Below, piece by piece: positions 53,349 to 62,083 of a stretch of DNA of 64,000 nucleotides (the stretch's first letter is position 1; each line of letters starts with the position of its first letter). The stretch is from assembly GCF_010093185.1 (NCBI RefSeq), contig NZ_PDWL01000001.1, positions 1 through 64,000 on the forward strand, given 5' to 3'. Below the pieces are notes generated by a model. That model did no database searches. It had not been told where the DNA came from and saw only the letters and a program-made list of their open reading frames with translations. Made by a program: the position numbers and the translations under genes. Origin of the DNA: Pseudoxanthomonas jiangsuensis (GTDB lineage: Bacteria > Pseudomonadota > Gammaproteobacteria > Xanthomonadales > Xanthomonadaceae).

Positions 53349-54482
53349 ATGGATATCGGCTACTTCCTGAAGTTGATGAACGAGAAGAACGCCTCGGACA
53401 TGTTCCTGACCACCGGGGCGCCGGTCTACATCAAGATCGAAGGCAAGCTGTACCCGCTGGGCAACACCGGCCTGCCGCCGGGCATGGTCAAGAAGATCGC
53501 CTACTCGCTGATGGACGAGGGCCAGGTGCCGCAGTTCGAGCGCGACCTGGAGCTGAACATGGCCATCGCCCTGTCCGACGCCGGCCGCTTCCGGGTCAAC
53601 GTGTTCAAGCAGCGCGGCGAGGTCGGCATGGTGATCCGCGCCATCCGCAGCGTGATCCCCTCGATCGAGGACCTGAACCTGCCGGAGGTGCTGAAGGACA
53701 TCATCATGACCCCGCGCGGCCTGGTCCTGCTGGTCGGCTCGACCGGCTCGGGCAAGTCGACCTCGCTGGCGTCGATGATCGACTACCGCAACAGCAACAC
53801 CACCGGGCACATCCTCACCATCGAGGACCCGATCGAGTACCTGCACCGGCACAAGAAGTCGATCGTCAACCAGCGCGAGGTCGGCCTGGACACCCACGCC
53901 TTCCACAACGCGCTGAAGAACGCGATGCGCGAGGCGCCCGACGTGATCCTGATCGGCGAGATCCTGGACGCGACCACGATGGAGGCGGCGATCGCCTTCG
54001 CCGAGACCGGCCACCTGTGCCTGGCCACGCTGCACTCCAACAACGCCGACCAGACCATCGAGCGCATCCTCAATTTCTTCCCCGAGAGCGCGCACAAGAA
54101 CGTGCTGATGAACCTGGCGCTGAACCTGCGCGCGGTGGTCTCGCTGCGCCTGGTCAAGGGCGTGGACGAGCGCCGGCTGCCGGCCACCGAGGTGCTGATC
54201 AACACCCCGATGATCCGCGACCTCCTGCGCCGCGGCCAGGTGCACGAGATCAAGCAGGCGATGGAAGGCTCGCTGGAGGAAGGCATGCAGACCTTCGACC
54301 AGTGCCTGTTCCGGATGGTCAAGCAGGGCCAGATCGAGCAGGAGGAGGCGCTACGCGCGGCCGACTCGCGCGATGGCCTGGCGCTGAAGTTCCGCCTGTC
54401 CGAAGGCGCCGACGGCGAGCACGATCCCTACGCCGACCTCAACGCCCCGCCGACCCCGACCATCAGCCACGGCTTCCTCTGA
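53349..54482 (+). CDS. pilU: Type IV pilus retraction ATPase PilU
   Basis: The 377-residue cytoplasmic ATPase has an N-terminal domain, a core with Walker A GSTGSGKS (129-136), an Asp box (LTIEDPIEYLH) and a His box (ATLHSNNADQ). It is closer to PilU than PilT (DIGYFLKLMNEKNASDMFLT at the start and an extended C-terminal tail). The Walker B segment reads ILIGEILDATT, with Leu206 where related ATPases have Arg in GEIRD. It would assist pilus retraction. pilT is not in the window. Confidence 0.92.
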   Translation: MDIGYFLKLMNEKNASDMFLTTGAPVYIKIEGKLYPLGNTGLPPGMVKKIAYSLMDEGQVPQFERDLELNMAIALSDAGRFRVNVFKQRGEVGMVIRAIRSVIPSIEDLNLPEVLKDIIMTPRGLVLLVGSTGSGKSTSLASMIDYRNSNTTGHILTIEDPIEYLHRHKKSIVNQREVGLDTHAFHNALKNAMREAPDVILIGEILDATTMEAAIAFAETGHLCLATLHSNNADQTIERILNFFPESAHKNVLMNLALNLRAVVSLRLVKGVDERRLPATEVLINTPMIRDLLRRGQVHEIKQAMEGSLEEGMQTFDQCLFRMVKQGQIEQEEALRAADSRDGLALKFRLSEGADGEHDPYADLNAPPTPTISHGFL

Positions 54483-54498
54483 CCCTCGCCGTCCGGGA

Positions 54499-55173
54499 TC
54501 AGGCGTTTTTCGCCGGCGCGTCCGGCTGCGCTTCCGGCACCGCGGCCTGGAAGGCCGGCAGGGCCTGGCAGGCCCGCTCGATCCGGGCCAGGACCGGCCA
54601 CGCGCCGACGTCCATGCCGAACCGCCGGGCGTTGTACAGCTGCGGCACCAGGCAGCAGTCGGCCAGACCCGGCAGGTCGCCGTGGCAGAACGCGCCGGTG
54701 GACGGATCCTCGGCCACCAGCGCCTCCAGCGCGTCCAGGCCCTCGGCAATCCAGTGCCGCACCCACTCCTCGCGCTCGGGCTGGGGCACGTTCCACTGCT
54801 GCTCGAAGAACTGCAGCACCCTCAGGTTGTTCAGCGGATGCACGTCGCAGGCCACCAGCAGGGCCAGCGCGCGCACCCGCGCCCGCTCGCGGGCGCTGCC
54901 CGGCAGCAGGGGCACGCTGTCCGGCCAGGCCTCGTCGAGGTATTCCAGGATCGCCAGCGACTGCCGCACCGCGCGACGGCCGTGCATCAGCACCGGCACC
55001 AGCTGCTGCGGGTTGAGGGTGGCGTAGTCGGTCGCGTGCTGCTGGCCGCCGTCGCGCAGCAGGTGCACCGGCCGCGGGACGTAGGCCAGGCCCTTGAGTT
55101 CCAGGCCGATGCGCACCCGCCAGGCGGCGCTGGACCGCCAGTAGGTGTACAGCTCCAGTTCGGTGCTCGACAT
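54499..55173 (-). CDS. maiA: Maleylacetoacetate isomerase (zeta-class GST)
   Basis: The 224-residue GST-fold protein has an N-terminal thioredoxin-like domain (YWRSSAAWRVRIGLELKG, residues ~10-27). The Q-L-V-P motif (NPQQLVPVLMHG) and C-terminal helical domain follow. It isomerises maleylacetoacetate to fumarylacetoacetate in tyrosine and phenylalanine breakdown. The SSA active-site triplet replaces the SSC of some homologues, which is not rare. The following pathway enzyme is encoded immediately upstream on the same strand. Confidence 0.88.
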   Translation of the reverse strand: MSSTELELYTYWRSSAAWRVRIGLELKGLAYVPRPVHLLRDGGQQHATDYATLNPQQLVPVLMHGRRAVRQSLAILEYLDEAWPDSVPLLPGSARERARVRALALLVACDVHPLNNLRVLQFFEQQWNVPQPEREEWVRHWIAEGLDALEALVAEDPSTGAFCHGDLPGLADCCLVPQLYNARRFGMDVGAWPVLARIERACQALPAFQAAVPEAQPDAPAKNA

Positions 55174-55236
55174 CGCGTTCCTCGCTTGTCCGGTGCGGGC
55201 AGAGTGCGCCGGACATATCGCGCCGGCAAGCGCCCC

Positions 55237-56217
55237 CTACGGCCGTTCGATCCTCTGCTCGATCGCGCCGAAGATGCTGCGGCCCTCGCCGTCCAGCATC
55301 TCGATCCGCACGGTGTCGCCGAAGGCCATGAACGGCGTGGACGGCTGGCCGTCGCGCAGGGTCTCGACCACACGCTGTTCGGCGAAGCAGGAGGCGCCGC
55401 GGGACACGTCCTGGTTGGCGATGGTGCCCGAGCCGACGATCGTGCCGGCCACCAGCGGCCGGGTCCGGGCGGCGTGCGCGACCAGCTGGGCGAAGTCGAA
55501 CTGCATGTCCTCGCCCGCCTCCGGGGCGCCGAACCAGCGGCCGTTGACGTGGGTCAGCAGGGGCAGGTGCAGCTTGTGGCCGTGCCAGGCCGGGCCCAGC
55601 TCGTCCGGGGTCACGAACACCGGCGACAGCGCCGAGCGCGGCTTGGACTGGAGGAAGCCGAAGCCCTTGGCCAGCTCGCCCGGGATCAGGTTGCGCAGGG
55701 ACACGTCGTTGACCAGGCCGACCAGCTGGATGTGGCCGGCGGCCTGTTCCGGCGTGGCCGCCATCGGCACGTCGTCGGTGACCACCACGATCTCGGCCTC
55801 CAGGTCGATGCCGAAGTCCTCGCTCGGCACCCGCACCGGGTCGCGCGGGCCGTAGAAGCCGGCGCTGGTGGCCTGGTACATCAGCGGGTCGGTGTAGAAG
55901 CTCTCCGGGACCTCGGCGCCGCGGGCGCGGCGGACCCGCTCCACGTGCGGCAGGTAGGCGCTGCCGTCGACGAATTCATAGGCGCGCGGCAGGGGCGCGG
56001 CCAGTGCGGCCATGTCCAGGGCGAAGGCACCGTCGGCCCGGCCGGCCTCGAGCGCCGCGGCCAGGGCCTGCAGGCGCGGGGCGGCGGCGTGCCAGTCGTC
56101 CAGGGCCTGCTGCAGGGTCGCGGCGATGCCGGTGGCGCGCACGGCGCGGGACAGGTCGCGGGCGACCACCACCAGGGTGCCGTCGCGGCCGCCTTCCTTG
56201 AGGGTTCCGAGCTTCAT
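55237..56217 (-). CDS. Fumarylacetoacetate hydrolase family enzyme
   Basis: The 326-residue enzyme of the FAH fold has an acidic metal site in PSEDFGIDLEAEIVVV and a catalytic segment ending in VAGTIVGSGTIANQD. With MaiA it gives the last two steps of tyrosine catabolism, producing fumarate and acetoacetate. Acetoacetate could be fed to the ScoAB transferase of this window. The 5' region has a 6-bp inverted repeat (56269-56284) that may bind a regulator. Confidence 0.83.
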   Translation of the reverse strand: MKLGTLKEGGRDGTLVVVARDLSRAVRATGIAATLQQALDDWHAAAPRLQALAAALEAGRADGAFALDMAALAAPLPRAYEFVDGSAYLPHVERVRRARGAEVPESFYTDPLMYQATSAGFYGPRDPVRVPSEDFGIDLEAEIVVVTDDVPMAATPEQAAGHIQLVGLVNDVSLRNLIPGELAKGFGFLQSKPRSALSPVFVTPDELGPAWHGHKLHLPLLTHVNGRWFGAPEAGEDMQFDFAQLVAHAARTRPLVAGTIVGSGTIANQDVSRGASCFAEQRVVETLRDGQPSTPFMAFGDTVRIEMLDGEGRSIFGAIEQRIERP

Positions 56218-56268
56218 CCGGCTGACTCCTGCGGGCTGGGAGCGGGATTGTAGCGACTCCAGGCCTAT

Positions 56269-56284
56269 TGTTTCACTGGAAACA
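56269..56284. promoter_or_regulatory. Perfect inverted repeat, candidate operator
   Basis: TGTTTC-ACTG-GAAACA is a perfect 6-bp inverted repeat, 52 nt upstream of the FAH start and 293 nt upstream of rhlE. It has the geometry of a dimeric transcription factor site. The binding factor is unknown. Confidence 0.4.
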
Positions 56285-56285
56285 T

Positions 56286-56576
56286 TCCTCCCAGATCCCG
56301 GCTGAATACCGGCCACGCCCCTCCGGGCGAAATCCCCCGTCTTCGCGTAGAATCCGCGCCCTGACTGCCAGCGGCCGTCCGTTTCCCTCCGGGATCGGCA
56401 GCGCCGGACAGACGATCCGGCGTCCGCCCCACTCCGACGCCTTCCGCCTGGCATTCGGGCCGGTCCCCGGCCACATCCCCTCTCGCAGCGCGGTTCACGG
56501 GAACGCTCCGAGCCACCGATCGAAACCGATCAGCCCGCAGGCATGCGCCCGCGGGCGTTGCCATGGAGCTTCCCGA
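56286..56576 (+). other. Leader region of rhlE
   Basis: This 291-nt stretch before the helicase contains TAGAAT at 56348-56353, a candidate -10, and no convincing open reading frame. It would leave a 5' leader of about 220 nt, which is plausible for a cold-responsive RNA helicase gene. I see no terminator hairpin here. Confidence 0.35.
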
Positions 56577-57971
56577 ATGTCGTTCGAATCCCTGGGCCTT
56601 GCGCCCTTCCTGCTGCGCGCGCTGGCCGAGCAGGGATACGAAACCCCCACCCCGATCCAGCAGCAGGCCATCCCCCTGGCCCTGGACGGCCACGACCTGC
56701 TGGCCGGCGCCCAGACCGGCACCGGCAAGACCGCCGCCTTCGGCCTACCCCTGCTACAGCACCTGGGCACCTCGCCGCAGGCGGTCAACGGCCCGCGCAG
56801 GCCGCGCGCCCTGGTCCTGGCCCCGACCCGCGAGCTGGCCACCCAGGTCCACGACAGCCTGCGCGGCTACAGCAAGTACCTGCGCATCCCCAGCGCGGTG
56901 ATCTACGGCGGCGTGGGCATGGGCAACCAGCTCGACACCCTGCGCCGCGGCGTGGACCTGGTGATCGCCTGCCCGGGCCGGCTGATCGACCACATCGAGC
57001 GCCGCAGCGTGGACCTGTCCGGGATCGAGATCCTGGTCCTGGACGAGGCCGACCGCATGCTCGACATGGGCTTCCTGCCCTCGATCAAGCGGATCCTGGC
57101 CAAGCTGCCGAAGCAGAACCGCCAGACCCTGCTGTTCTCGGCCACCTTCCCCGAGAGCATCAAGCAGCTGGCGATGGAGTTCATGCGCCACCCGCGCGAG
57201 GTCCAGGTGACCCCGCAGAACACCGTGGCCGAGACCATCGCCCACCGCGTCCACCCGGTCGACACCGCTCGCAAGCGCGAGCTGCTGCTGCACCTGCTGG
57301 CCCAGGACGCGCGGGTGCAGACCCTGGTGTTCGCCAAGACCAAGCACGGCAGCGACAAGCTGGCCACCTTCCTGGAGAAGTCCGGGATCCAGGCCGCGGC
57401 GATCCACGGCAACAAGAGCCAGGGCCAGCGCCTGCGCGCGCTCGGCGACTTCAAGGCCGGCAAGGTCAAGGTCCTGGTGGCCACCGACATCGCCGCGCGC
57501 GGGATCGACATCGACCAGCTGCCGCGGGTGATCAACTTCGACCTGCCGATGGTGGCCGAGGACTACGTCCACCGGATCGGCCGCACCGGCCGCAACGGTT
57601 CCAGCGGCGAGGCGATCTCGCTGGTGTCGCAGGACGACGCCAAGTACCTGCGCCAGATCGTGCGCCTGCTCGAGCGCGACATGGAGATCCGCGACCTGGC
57701 CGGGTTCGAGCCGCAGGTGCCGATTCGCTGGGGCAACAGCGCCCCGGGCAAGGCCGAGGTGCCGGGCGGGCAGCGCCCGCCGCGCAAGCCGGCCGGCGGC
57801 CGCGGCCGGCGTCCGCACGGCGGTGCCGGCGACGGCCAGCGCCACGCGCATGCCGGGGCCAAGTCGCACGGCGCGCCGCGCGAGGCCGCGCGCAAGCCGG
57901 CCGAGGCCGGCCGTGGTCGTCGCCGCGGCGGCGGCAACGGCGGCGGGCCGCGCCGGGACGCCACGCGCTGA
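56577..57971 (+). CDS. rhlE: DEAD-box RNA helicase RhlE
   Basis: The 464-residue ATP-dependent RNA helicase has motif I AQTGTGKT (45-52), motif Ia (APTRELATQ), motif II DEAD (156-159), motif III SAT (188-190) and motif VI HRIGRTGR. A basic, Gly/Arg-rich tail (~375-464) is typical of RhlE. It remodels structured RNA, for example in ribosome maturation or at low temperature. It is monocistronic with a strong terminator 30 nt downstream. Confidence 0.93.
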   Translation: MSFESLGLAPFLLRALAEQGYETPTPIQQQAIPLALDGHDLLAGAQTGTGKTAAFGLPLLQHLGTSPQAVNGPRRPRALVLAPTRELATQVHDSLRGYSKYLRIPSAVIYGGVGMGNQLDTLRRGVDLVIACPGRLIDHIERRSVDLSGIEILVLDEADRMLDMGFLPSIKRILAKLPKQNRQTLLFSATFPESIKQLAMEFMRHPREVQVTPQNTVAETIAHRVHPVDTARKRELLLHLLAQDARVQTLVFAKTKHGSDKLATFLEKSGIQAAAIHGNKSQGQRLRALGDFKAGKVKVLVATDIAARGIDIDQLPRVINFDLPMVAEDYVHRIGRTGRNGSSGEAISLVSQDDAKYLRQIVRLLERDMEIRDLAGFEPQVPIRWGNSAPGKAEVPGGQRPPRKPAGGRGRRPHGGAGDGQRHAHAGAKSHGAPREAARKPAEAGRGRRRGGGNGGGPRRDATR

Positions 57972-57997
57972 TCCCCGCGCAGGACACCGGCAGACAT

Positions 57998-58030
57998 GCG
58001 AACGGCAGCCCCAGGGCTGCCGTTCGCGTT
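57998..58030 (+). terminator. Intrinsic terminator of rhlE
   Basis: A perfect 13-bp stem (GCGAACGGCAGCC, loop CCAG) is followed by GTTTG. The T-run is short. Confidence 0.65.
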
Positions 58031-58047
58031 TGCGGGACAGGCGGATG

Positions 58048-58077
58048 CGGCCGCCGCACGAAGGCGTGCGGCGGCCG
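58048..58077 (-). terminator. Hairpin after the TonB-dependent receptor gene
   Basis: A perfect 13-bp GC stem (CGGCCGCCGCACG, loop AAGG) lies just after the receptor stop on the minus strand. There is no T-run, so termination may depend on other factors. Confidence 0.4.
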
Positions 58078-58082
58078 TCGGC

Positions 58083-60434
58083 TCAGAACACCCAGGTCAG
58101 CGAGACCCGGACGTTGCGGCCCGGTTCGCTGTAGCGGCCGATGCCGTCGTCGGTGGCGTAGCCGTACAGGTAGAAGTCGCCGCGGGTCACGTTGCGGATC
58201 CGCGCCCACTGGTAGTACTCCTCGTCGAACAGGTTGTACACGCCGGCGTTGATCCGCAGGTGGTCGTTGAAGCGGAAGCTGCCGTACAGGTCGACCACGG
58301 TGTAGGCGTCGCTCAGGAACGGCGCGGGGGCGGCGCCGAACACGTCGCCCTCCGGATCCACGTCACTGAGCTTCTTGGCCAGGGCATGGGTCACGCTGGC
58401 GTTGATCCGGGCGCGGCCGTCCACGCCCTGCCAGCCCAGGCCGAGCACGCCGCGGTCGGGGTTGATGCTGTTCAGCGGAGCGCCGTCGGCCTGCTCGCCC
58501 TCGTTGTGCGAGTAGGCCGCGCGCAGCAGCCAGGCATCGCCCAGGCGCCACAGGGCCTCGGCCTCGGCGCCCTTGACCGTGACCTCGCCGACGTTGTCCA
58601 CGGTGCTGTAGCTGTAGCCCATCGCGGTGGTGCAGCGGGTGCCGGTGCAGGTCTGGTACTGGGTGCCGGGGTTCTCGGTCACCCGCAGGGTGTCGATGAA
58701 GTCGTCGTAGCGGTCGCGGAACACCGAGATGCCGACCCGTGCGTTCTCGCCCTCCCAGCGCCAGCCGGCCTCCAGGTTGAGGCTGGTTTCCGCCTCCAGG
58801 TCCGGATTGGCCGCGGAGGTCGGCACGACCAGGGTGTTGCCGGTCCCGACTTCGGTGATGGTGGCGGTGCTGGTCGGCGCGTACATCTCGCCGGTGGTCG
58901 GGGCGCGGAAGCCGCGGCCGGCCTGCAGCCACAGGGTGTTTCGCGGCACGAACTCGAACGCCAGGCCGGCCTGCCAGGTCGGCGAGGCGAAGCTGACGTC
59001 GCGCACGGTGCCGGTGCGGTCCTGGAACTGGGCGTCCAGCTGCGGCGAGTAGTCGTAGCGGTCGTAGCGCGCGCCCAGGGTCAGCTCCAGGCGGTCGTCG
59101 AGCAGGCCGATGCGGTCGCGCAGGTACAGGTTCCAGGCGGTGACGTCGGTCTGCGGCACCTGCGCCGGGTCGACGGTGGCGGTGTCCAGCACTCCGGCGT
59201 TGTTCCAGCGGTAATCGATCGCGGTGAAGTCCACCTCACGCTTCTGCCAGGCCGCGCCGTACAGCAGCGACTGGGTCACGCCGCCCTCGCCCAGGGCCTT
59301 GGCGAAGTCGACCGCCGCACGGTCCAGCACCTGTTCGGTGTTGCGGTCCTCGGCGCGGCGGCAGGGCAGCGCCAGGGTGCAGGGGGTGGTGTTGGCGGTG
59401 GCGGTCGGGTTGGCCGAGGTGCCGCTGCCGGCAATGATGCGGGTGACGCCGTAGCTGGCGGTCTCCTGGCGGTCGACCTGGGCGTACAGAGTGTCGAAGG
59501 CGGCGTTGCCGGCGTTCCAGGTGTAGTTCAGGCCGTAGCGGTCGCGGTCGTTGCTGTCGTCGCCGACCCGCTCCAGGTAGCCGGGCGAGGACACGCGGCT
59601 GAGGTTGTCGACCACGTTCTCGACCCGGTTGCGCTCGTACACCAGGCCCAGGCGGTGGGCCTCGGAGAGGACGAAGTCGACCTTGGCCAGGACGTTGGTG
59701 CTCTCGTGGTCGATCGGGTCGGGGGTGCGGCGGGCGCTGCCGGTCTCGATCCCGGTGCTGTCGTACCAGCCCTCGGCCTCGTGGCCCTCGCGCCGGGTGT
59801 AGACCAGCATCGACTCGACCATGCCGGTGCGGTTGGCCACGGTGAAGGAACCCAGCTTCTCGCTGTTGTAGCCGGTGTAGCCGAGCTTGATGCTGCCGTA
59901 GGTGTCGTTGCCGTTCGGGCGCAGGTAGTCGGCCGGGTCCTTGGTGGTGAACACCACCGCGCCGCCCAGTGCGCCGCTGCCGGCGGCGATCGCGTCGGCG
60001 CCCTTGATCACTTCCACCTGCTTGAGGGTATCCACGTCCACGCCGCCGCGGCCGGCGCGGAAGAACTCGTAGCTGCGCGCGGTCTCCAGGCCCTCGGCCA
60101 GGCTCAGGCCGTCGACCACCAGCGAGACGCGGTCGCCCTCCATGCCGCGGATGTTGAAGCCGTTGTCGCCGAAGCGGCCCATGTCGGCGATGCTCACGCC
60201 GGGGATGTAGCGGACCAGGTCCTCCATGTTCTCGGCCTGCTCCCCTTCCAGCTGGGCGGCGCCGAGCACGGTGACGTTCTGGTTGGCGGACTTCTTGCCG
60301 CGTTCGCCCTCCACCTGGACGGTGTCGAGGGTGCTGGCGCCGTCGGCGGCCGAGGGCGCGGCGGGTTCGGCGTGGGCGGTGGCCGCCAGGCAGGCGCCAA
60401 TGGCGAGGGCGAGCAGGGATCGTGGGGTGGTCAT
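58083..60434 (-). CDS. TonB-dependent receptor, heme/transferrin-type
   Basis: The 783-residue outer-membrane receptor has a signal peptide (1-22), a TonB-box-like segment (TLDTVQVEG, ~36), a plug domain (~45-150; NVTVLGAAQLEGEQAENMED) and a 22-strand barrel-type rest with a terminal Phe. The plug and barrel pattern (FNIRGMEGDRVSLVVDG, GFRAPTTGEMY) is that of the TonB-hemoglobin/transferrin/lactoferrin receptor group. It would import iron, heme or another metal ligand. It is last in a four-gene operon with a Fur-like box far upstream. Confidence 0.87.
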   Translation of the reverse strand: MTTPRSLLALAIGACLAATAHAEPAAPSAADGASTLDTVQVEGERGKKSANQNVTVLGAAQLEGEQAENMEDLVRYIPGVSIADMGRFGDNGFNIRGMEGDRVSLVVDGLSLAEGLETARSYEFFRAGRGGVDVDTLKQVEVIKGADAIAAGSGALGGAVVFTTKDPADYLRPNGNDTYGSIKLGYTGYNSEKLGSFTVANRTGMVESMLVYTRREGHEAEGWYDSTGIETGSARRTPDPIDHESTNVLAKVDFVLSEAHRLGLVYERNRVENVVDNLSRVSSPGYLERVGDDSNDRDRYGLNYTWNAGNAAFDTLYAQVDRQETASYGVTRIIAGSGTSANPTATANTTPCTLALPCRRAEDRNTEQVLDRAAVDFAKALGEGGVTQSLLYGAAWQKREVDFTAIDYRWNNAGVLDTATVDPAQVPQTDVTAWNLYLRDRIGLLDDRLELTLGARYDRYDYSPQLDAQFQDRTGTVRDVSFASPTWQAGLAFEFVPRNTLWLQAGRGFRAPTTGEMYAPTSTATITEVGTGNTLVVPTSAANPDLEAETSLNLEAGWRWEGENARVGISVFRDRYDDFIDTLRVTENPGTQYQTCTGTRCTTAMGYSYSTVDNVGEVTVKGAEAEALWRLGDAWLLRAAYSHNEGEQADGAPLNSINPDRGVLGLGWQGVDGRARINASVTHALAKKLSDVDPEGDVFGAAPAPFLSDAYTVVDLYGSFRFNDHLRINAGVYNLFDEEYYQWARIRNVTRGDFYLYGYATDDGIGRYSEPGRNVRVSLTWVF

Positions 60435-60561
60435 TTCGGAAAACTCCGCAGTCGGGAAAGGGATTGCGCGCAAGCCACGGGGCGGGCGCTTCCTGGCTGC
60501 GATGGGCGCCGCGGACCGGCGGCGACAGCGTTGCTGGGAGATGAGTGGGCGTCCGGGCCCG

Positions 60562-62049
60562 CTAGCCGGGTCGACAGGCCTGGCGCAGTTCGATCCGGCC
60601 GATCTCGCTGCCGCCTTGCGCATTCGCCGCACGGGTGCGGGCACGCCAGGCGAACGGCAGCGACAGGGTTTCGTGGCCGCCGTGCTCGCGCGCGGCTTCG
60701 GCCTGCAGCAGGTAGTCGCCCTGCGCCACGGCGCGGCCGAAGTCGTCGCGGCCATCCCAGCCGACGCTGTAGGCGCCCGGCCGGCGGGTGGGCCGGGCGA
60801 TGCCCAGCGCGGCGGCGTTGTCGTTGCGGCCGTAATGGCGCCACCAGGCCGGCAGTTCGCCCAGCCAGCGGCTGCGGTCGCCCAGCACCAGCAGCTGGCG
60901 CACGGGGGTGCCGTCCGGGCGCGCGATCCACAGCGCCAGGTAGGGATTGCGGTAGCGGTCGGCGGGCCTCTGCGGGATGGTGTAATCGACCTGCAGGGTG
61001 CAGGCCTGGCCGTCCCTTTGCGGCACCCGCCCGGCTTCGTCCGGTTCCAGCCGTGCCGGCCATGCCGCCGAGGCGAAGGCCACGCCCTGCTCGCCGACCA
61101 CCAGCGCCGCCGTACCCGGCAGGCTGTCGACCAGGGCCAGGCCCTCGCGGATCGGCATCACCGTCAGTGCGGTGGCCAAGGCGTCGGCCGTGGCCGCGTC
61201 GGCGGCGACCACCGTGGCCGAGGGCGCGTATGCCACCGGCCAGCCTTCGAGCGGATCGAGGATGTGGCTGAACTGCCGGCGGCCGACCGCATAGCCACGG
61301 CTGGCATGGCCACTGGAAGCCATCGCGGCATCGTCCAGGCGCAGGCGGGCGATCCCGCGCACGTCATGGTTGTCCCGCGGCGCGAGCGGGTCGGCCACCG
61401 CGACCTGCCAGGGCCGGCCGTCGTCGTCGCGGCCCCAGTAGGCGCCGTCGCCGCCGATGTCCATGGCGATCCCGCGCGCCTGCGGTAACTCCGTGCGCAG
61501 CCGCAGCAGCACCCGGTCGAGGATCCAACCCTTGGCGATCCCGTCCACGTCGAAGCGCCGCCCGGGCGGCGCCGCCAGCACCGGCGCCTGCGGATCGAAC
61601 GGCGCCTTCGCCAGTTCGCGCGCCTGCCGGCGCAGTTCCGGACGCGAAGGCAGGACCCCGTCGGCGTCGGCCTGGCGCCAGGCCTGCGCCAGCGAACCCA
61701 GGCGGCAGCTGAAGGCGCCCGCGGTGCGCGCGCGCCACTGCTCGCAGGCACGCAGCACCTCGCGCAGGGCGGGCGGCGGTCCGGCGACGGGCGTGCCGGC
61801 ATTCAGGCGCGACAGCGCGCTGTCGCCGCGCCAGCCGCTGAGCACGGCCTCGTGCGCGGCGATCTCGTCCAGGGCCGCGGCCAGCATGCGCTCGCCGGTG
61901 GCCGCGTCGACCCCGGCCAGCTGCAGGTCGAGCGAGGTCCCCAGCACCGGTTCGCGGTGGTGGCGCTCGACCGCGACCGCGGCCGGCGACACACAGGCCA
62001 GCGCCGCGGCCAACGCCAGCGGCCAGGCCCTTCCCCTGTGCGCGCGCAT
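60562..62049 (-). CDS. ApbE-type FAD:protein FMN transferase fused to DUF2271
   Basis: The 495-residue exported protein has a signal peptide (ends near AAVA), an ApbE domain (~28-330; IAMDIGGDGAYWG and SSGHASRGYAVG-type motifs) and a C-terminal DUF2271 domain (~345-495; CTLQVDYTIP, YRNPYLALWIARPDG). ApbE attaches FMN covalently to Ser/Thr of periplasmic redox proteins. In many genomes ApbE and DUF2271 are separate genes next to a PepSY reductase. The fusion is a variation. It sits between the EF-hand and TonB-receptor genes. Confidence 0.83.
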   Translation of the reverse strand: MRAHRGRAWPLALAAALACVSPAAVAVERHHREPVLGTSLDLQLAGVDAATGERMLAAALDEIAAHEAVLSGWRGDSALSRLNAGTPVAGPPPALREVLRACEQWRARTAGAFSCRLGSLAQAWRQADADGVLPSRPELRRQARELAKAPFDPQAPVLAAPPGRRFDVDGIAKGWILDRVLLRLRTELPQARGIAMDIGGDGAYWGRDDDGRPWQVAVADPLAPRDNHDVRGIARLRLDDAAMASSGHASRGYAVGRRQFSHILDPLEGWPVAYAPSATVVAADAATADALATALTVMPIREGLALVDSLPGTAALVVGEQGVAFASAAWPARLEPDEAGRVPQRDGQACTLQVDYTIPQRPADRYRNPYLALWIARPDGTPVRQLLVLGDRSRWLGELPAWWRHYGRNDNAAALGIARPTRRPGAYSVGWDGRDDFGRAVAQGDYLLQAEAAREHGGHETLSLPFAWRARTRAANAQGGSEIGRIELRQACRPG

Positions 62050-62083
62050 CGCCCCCTGTCTCCCCTGGCCCCTGGTGGCGCGC

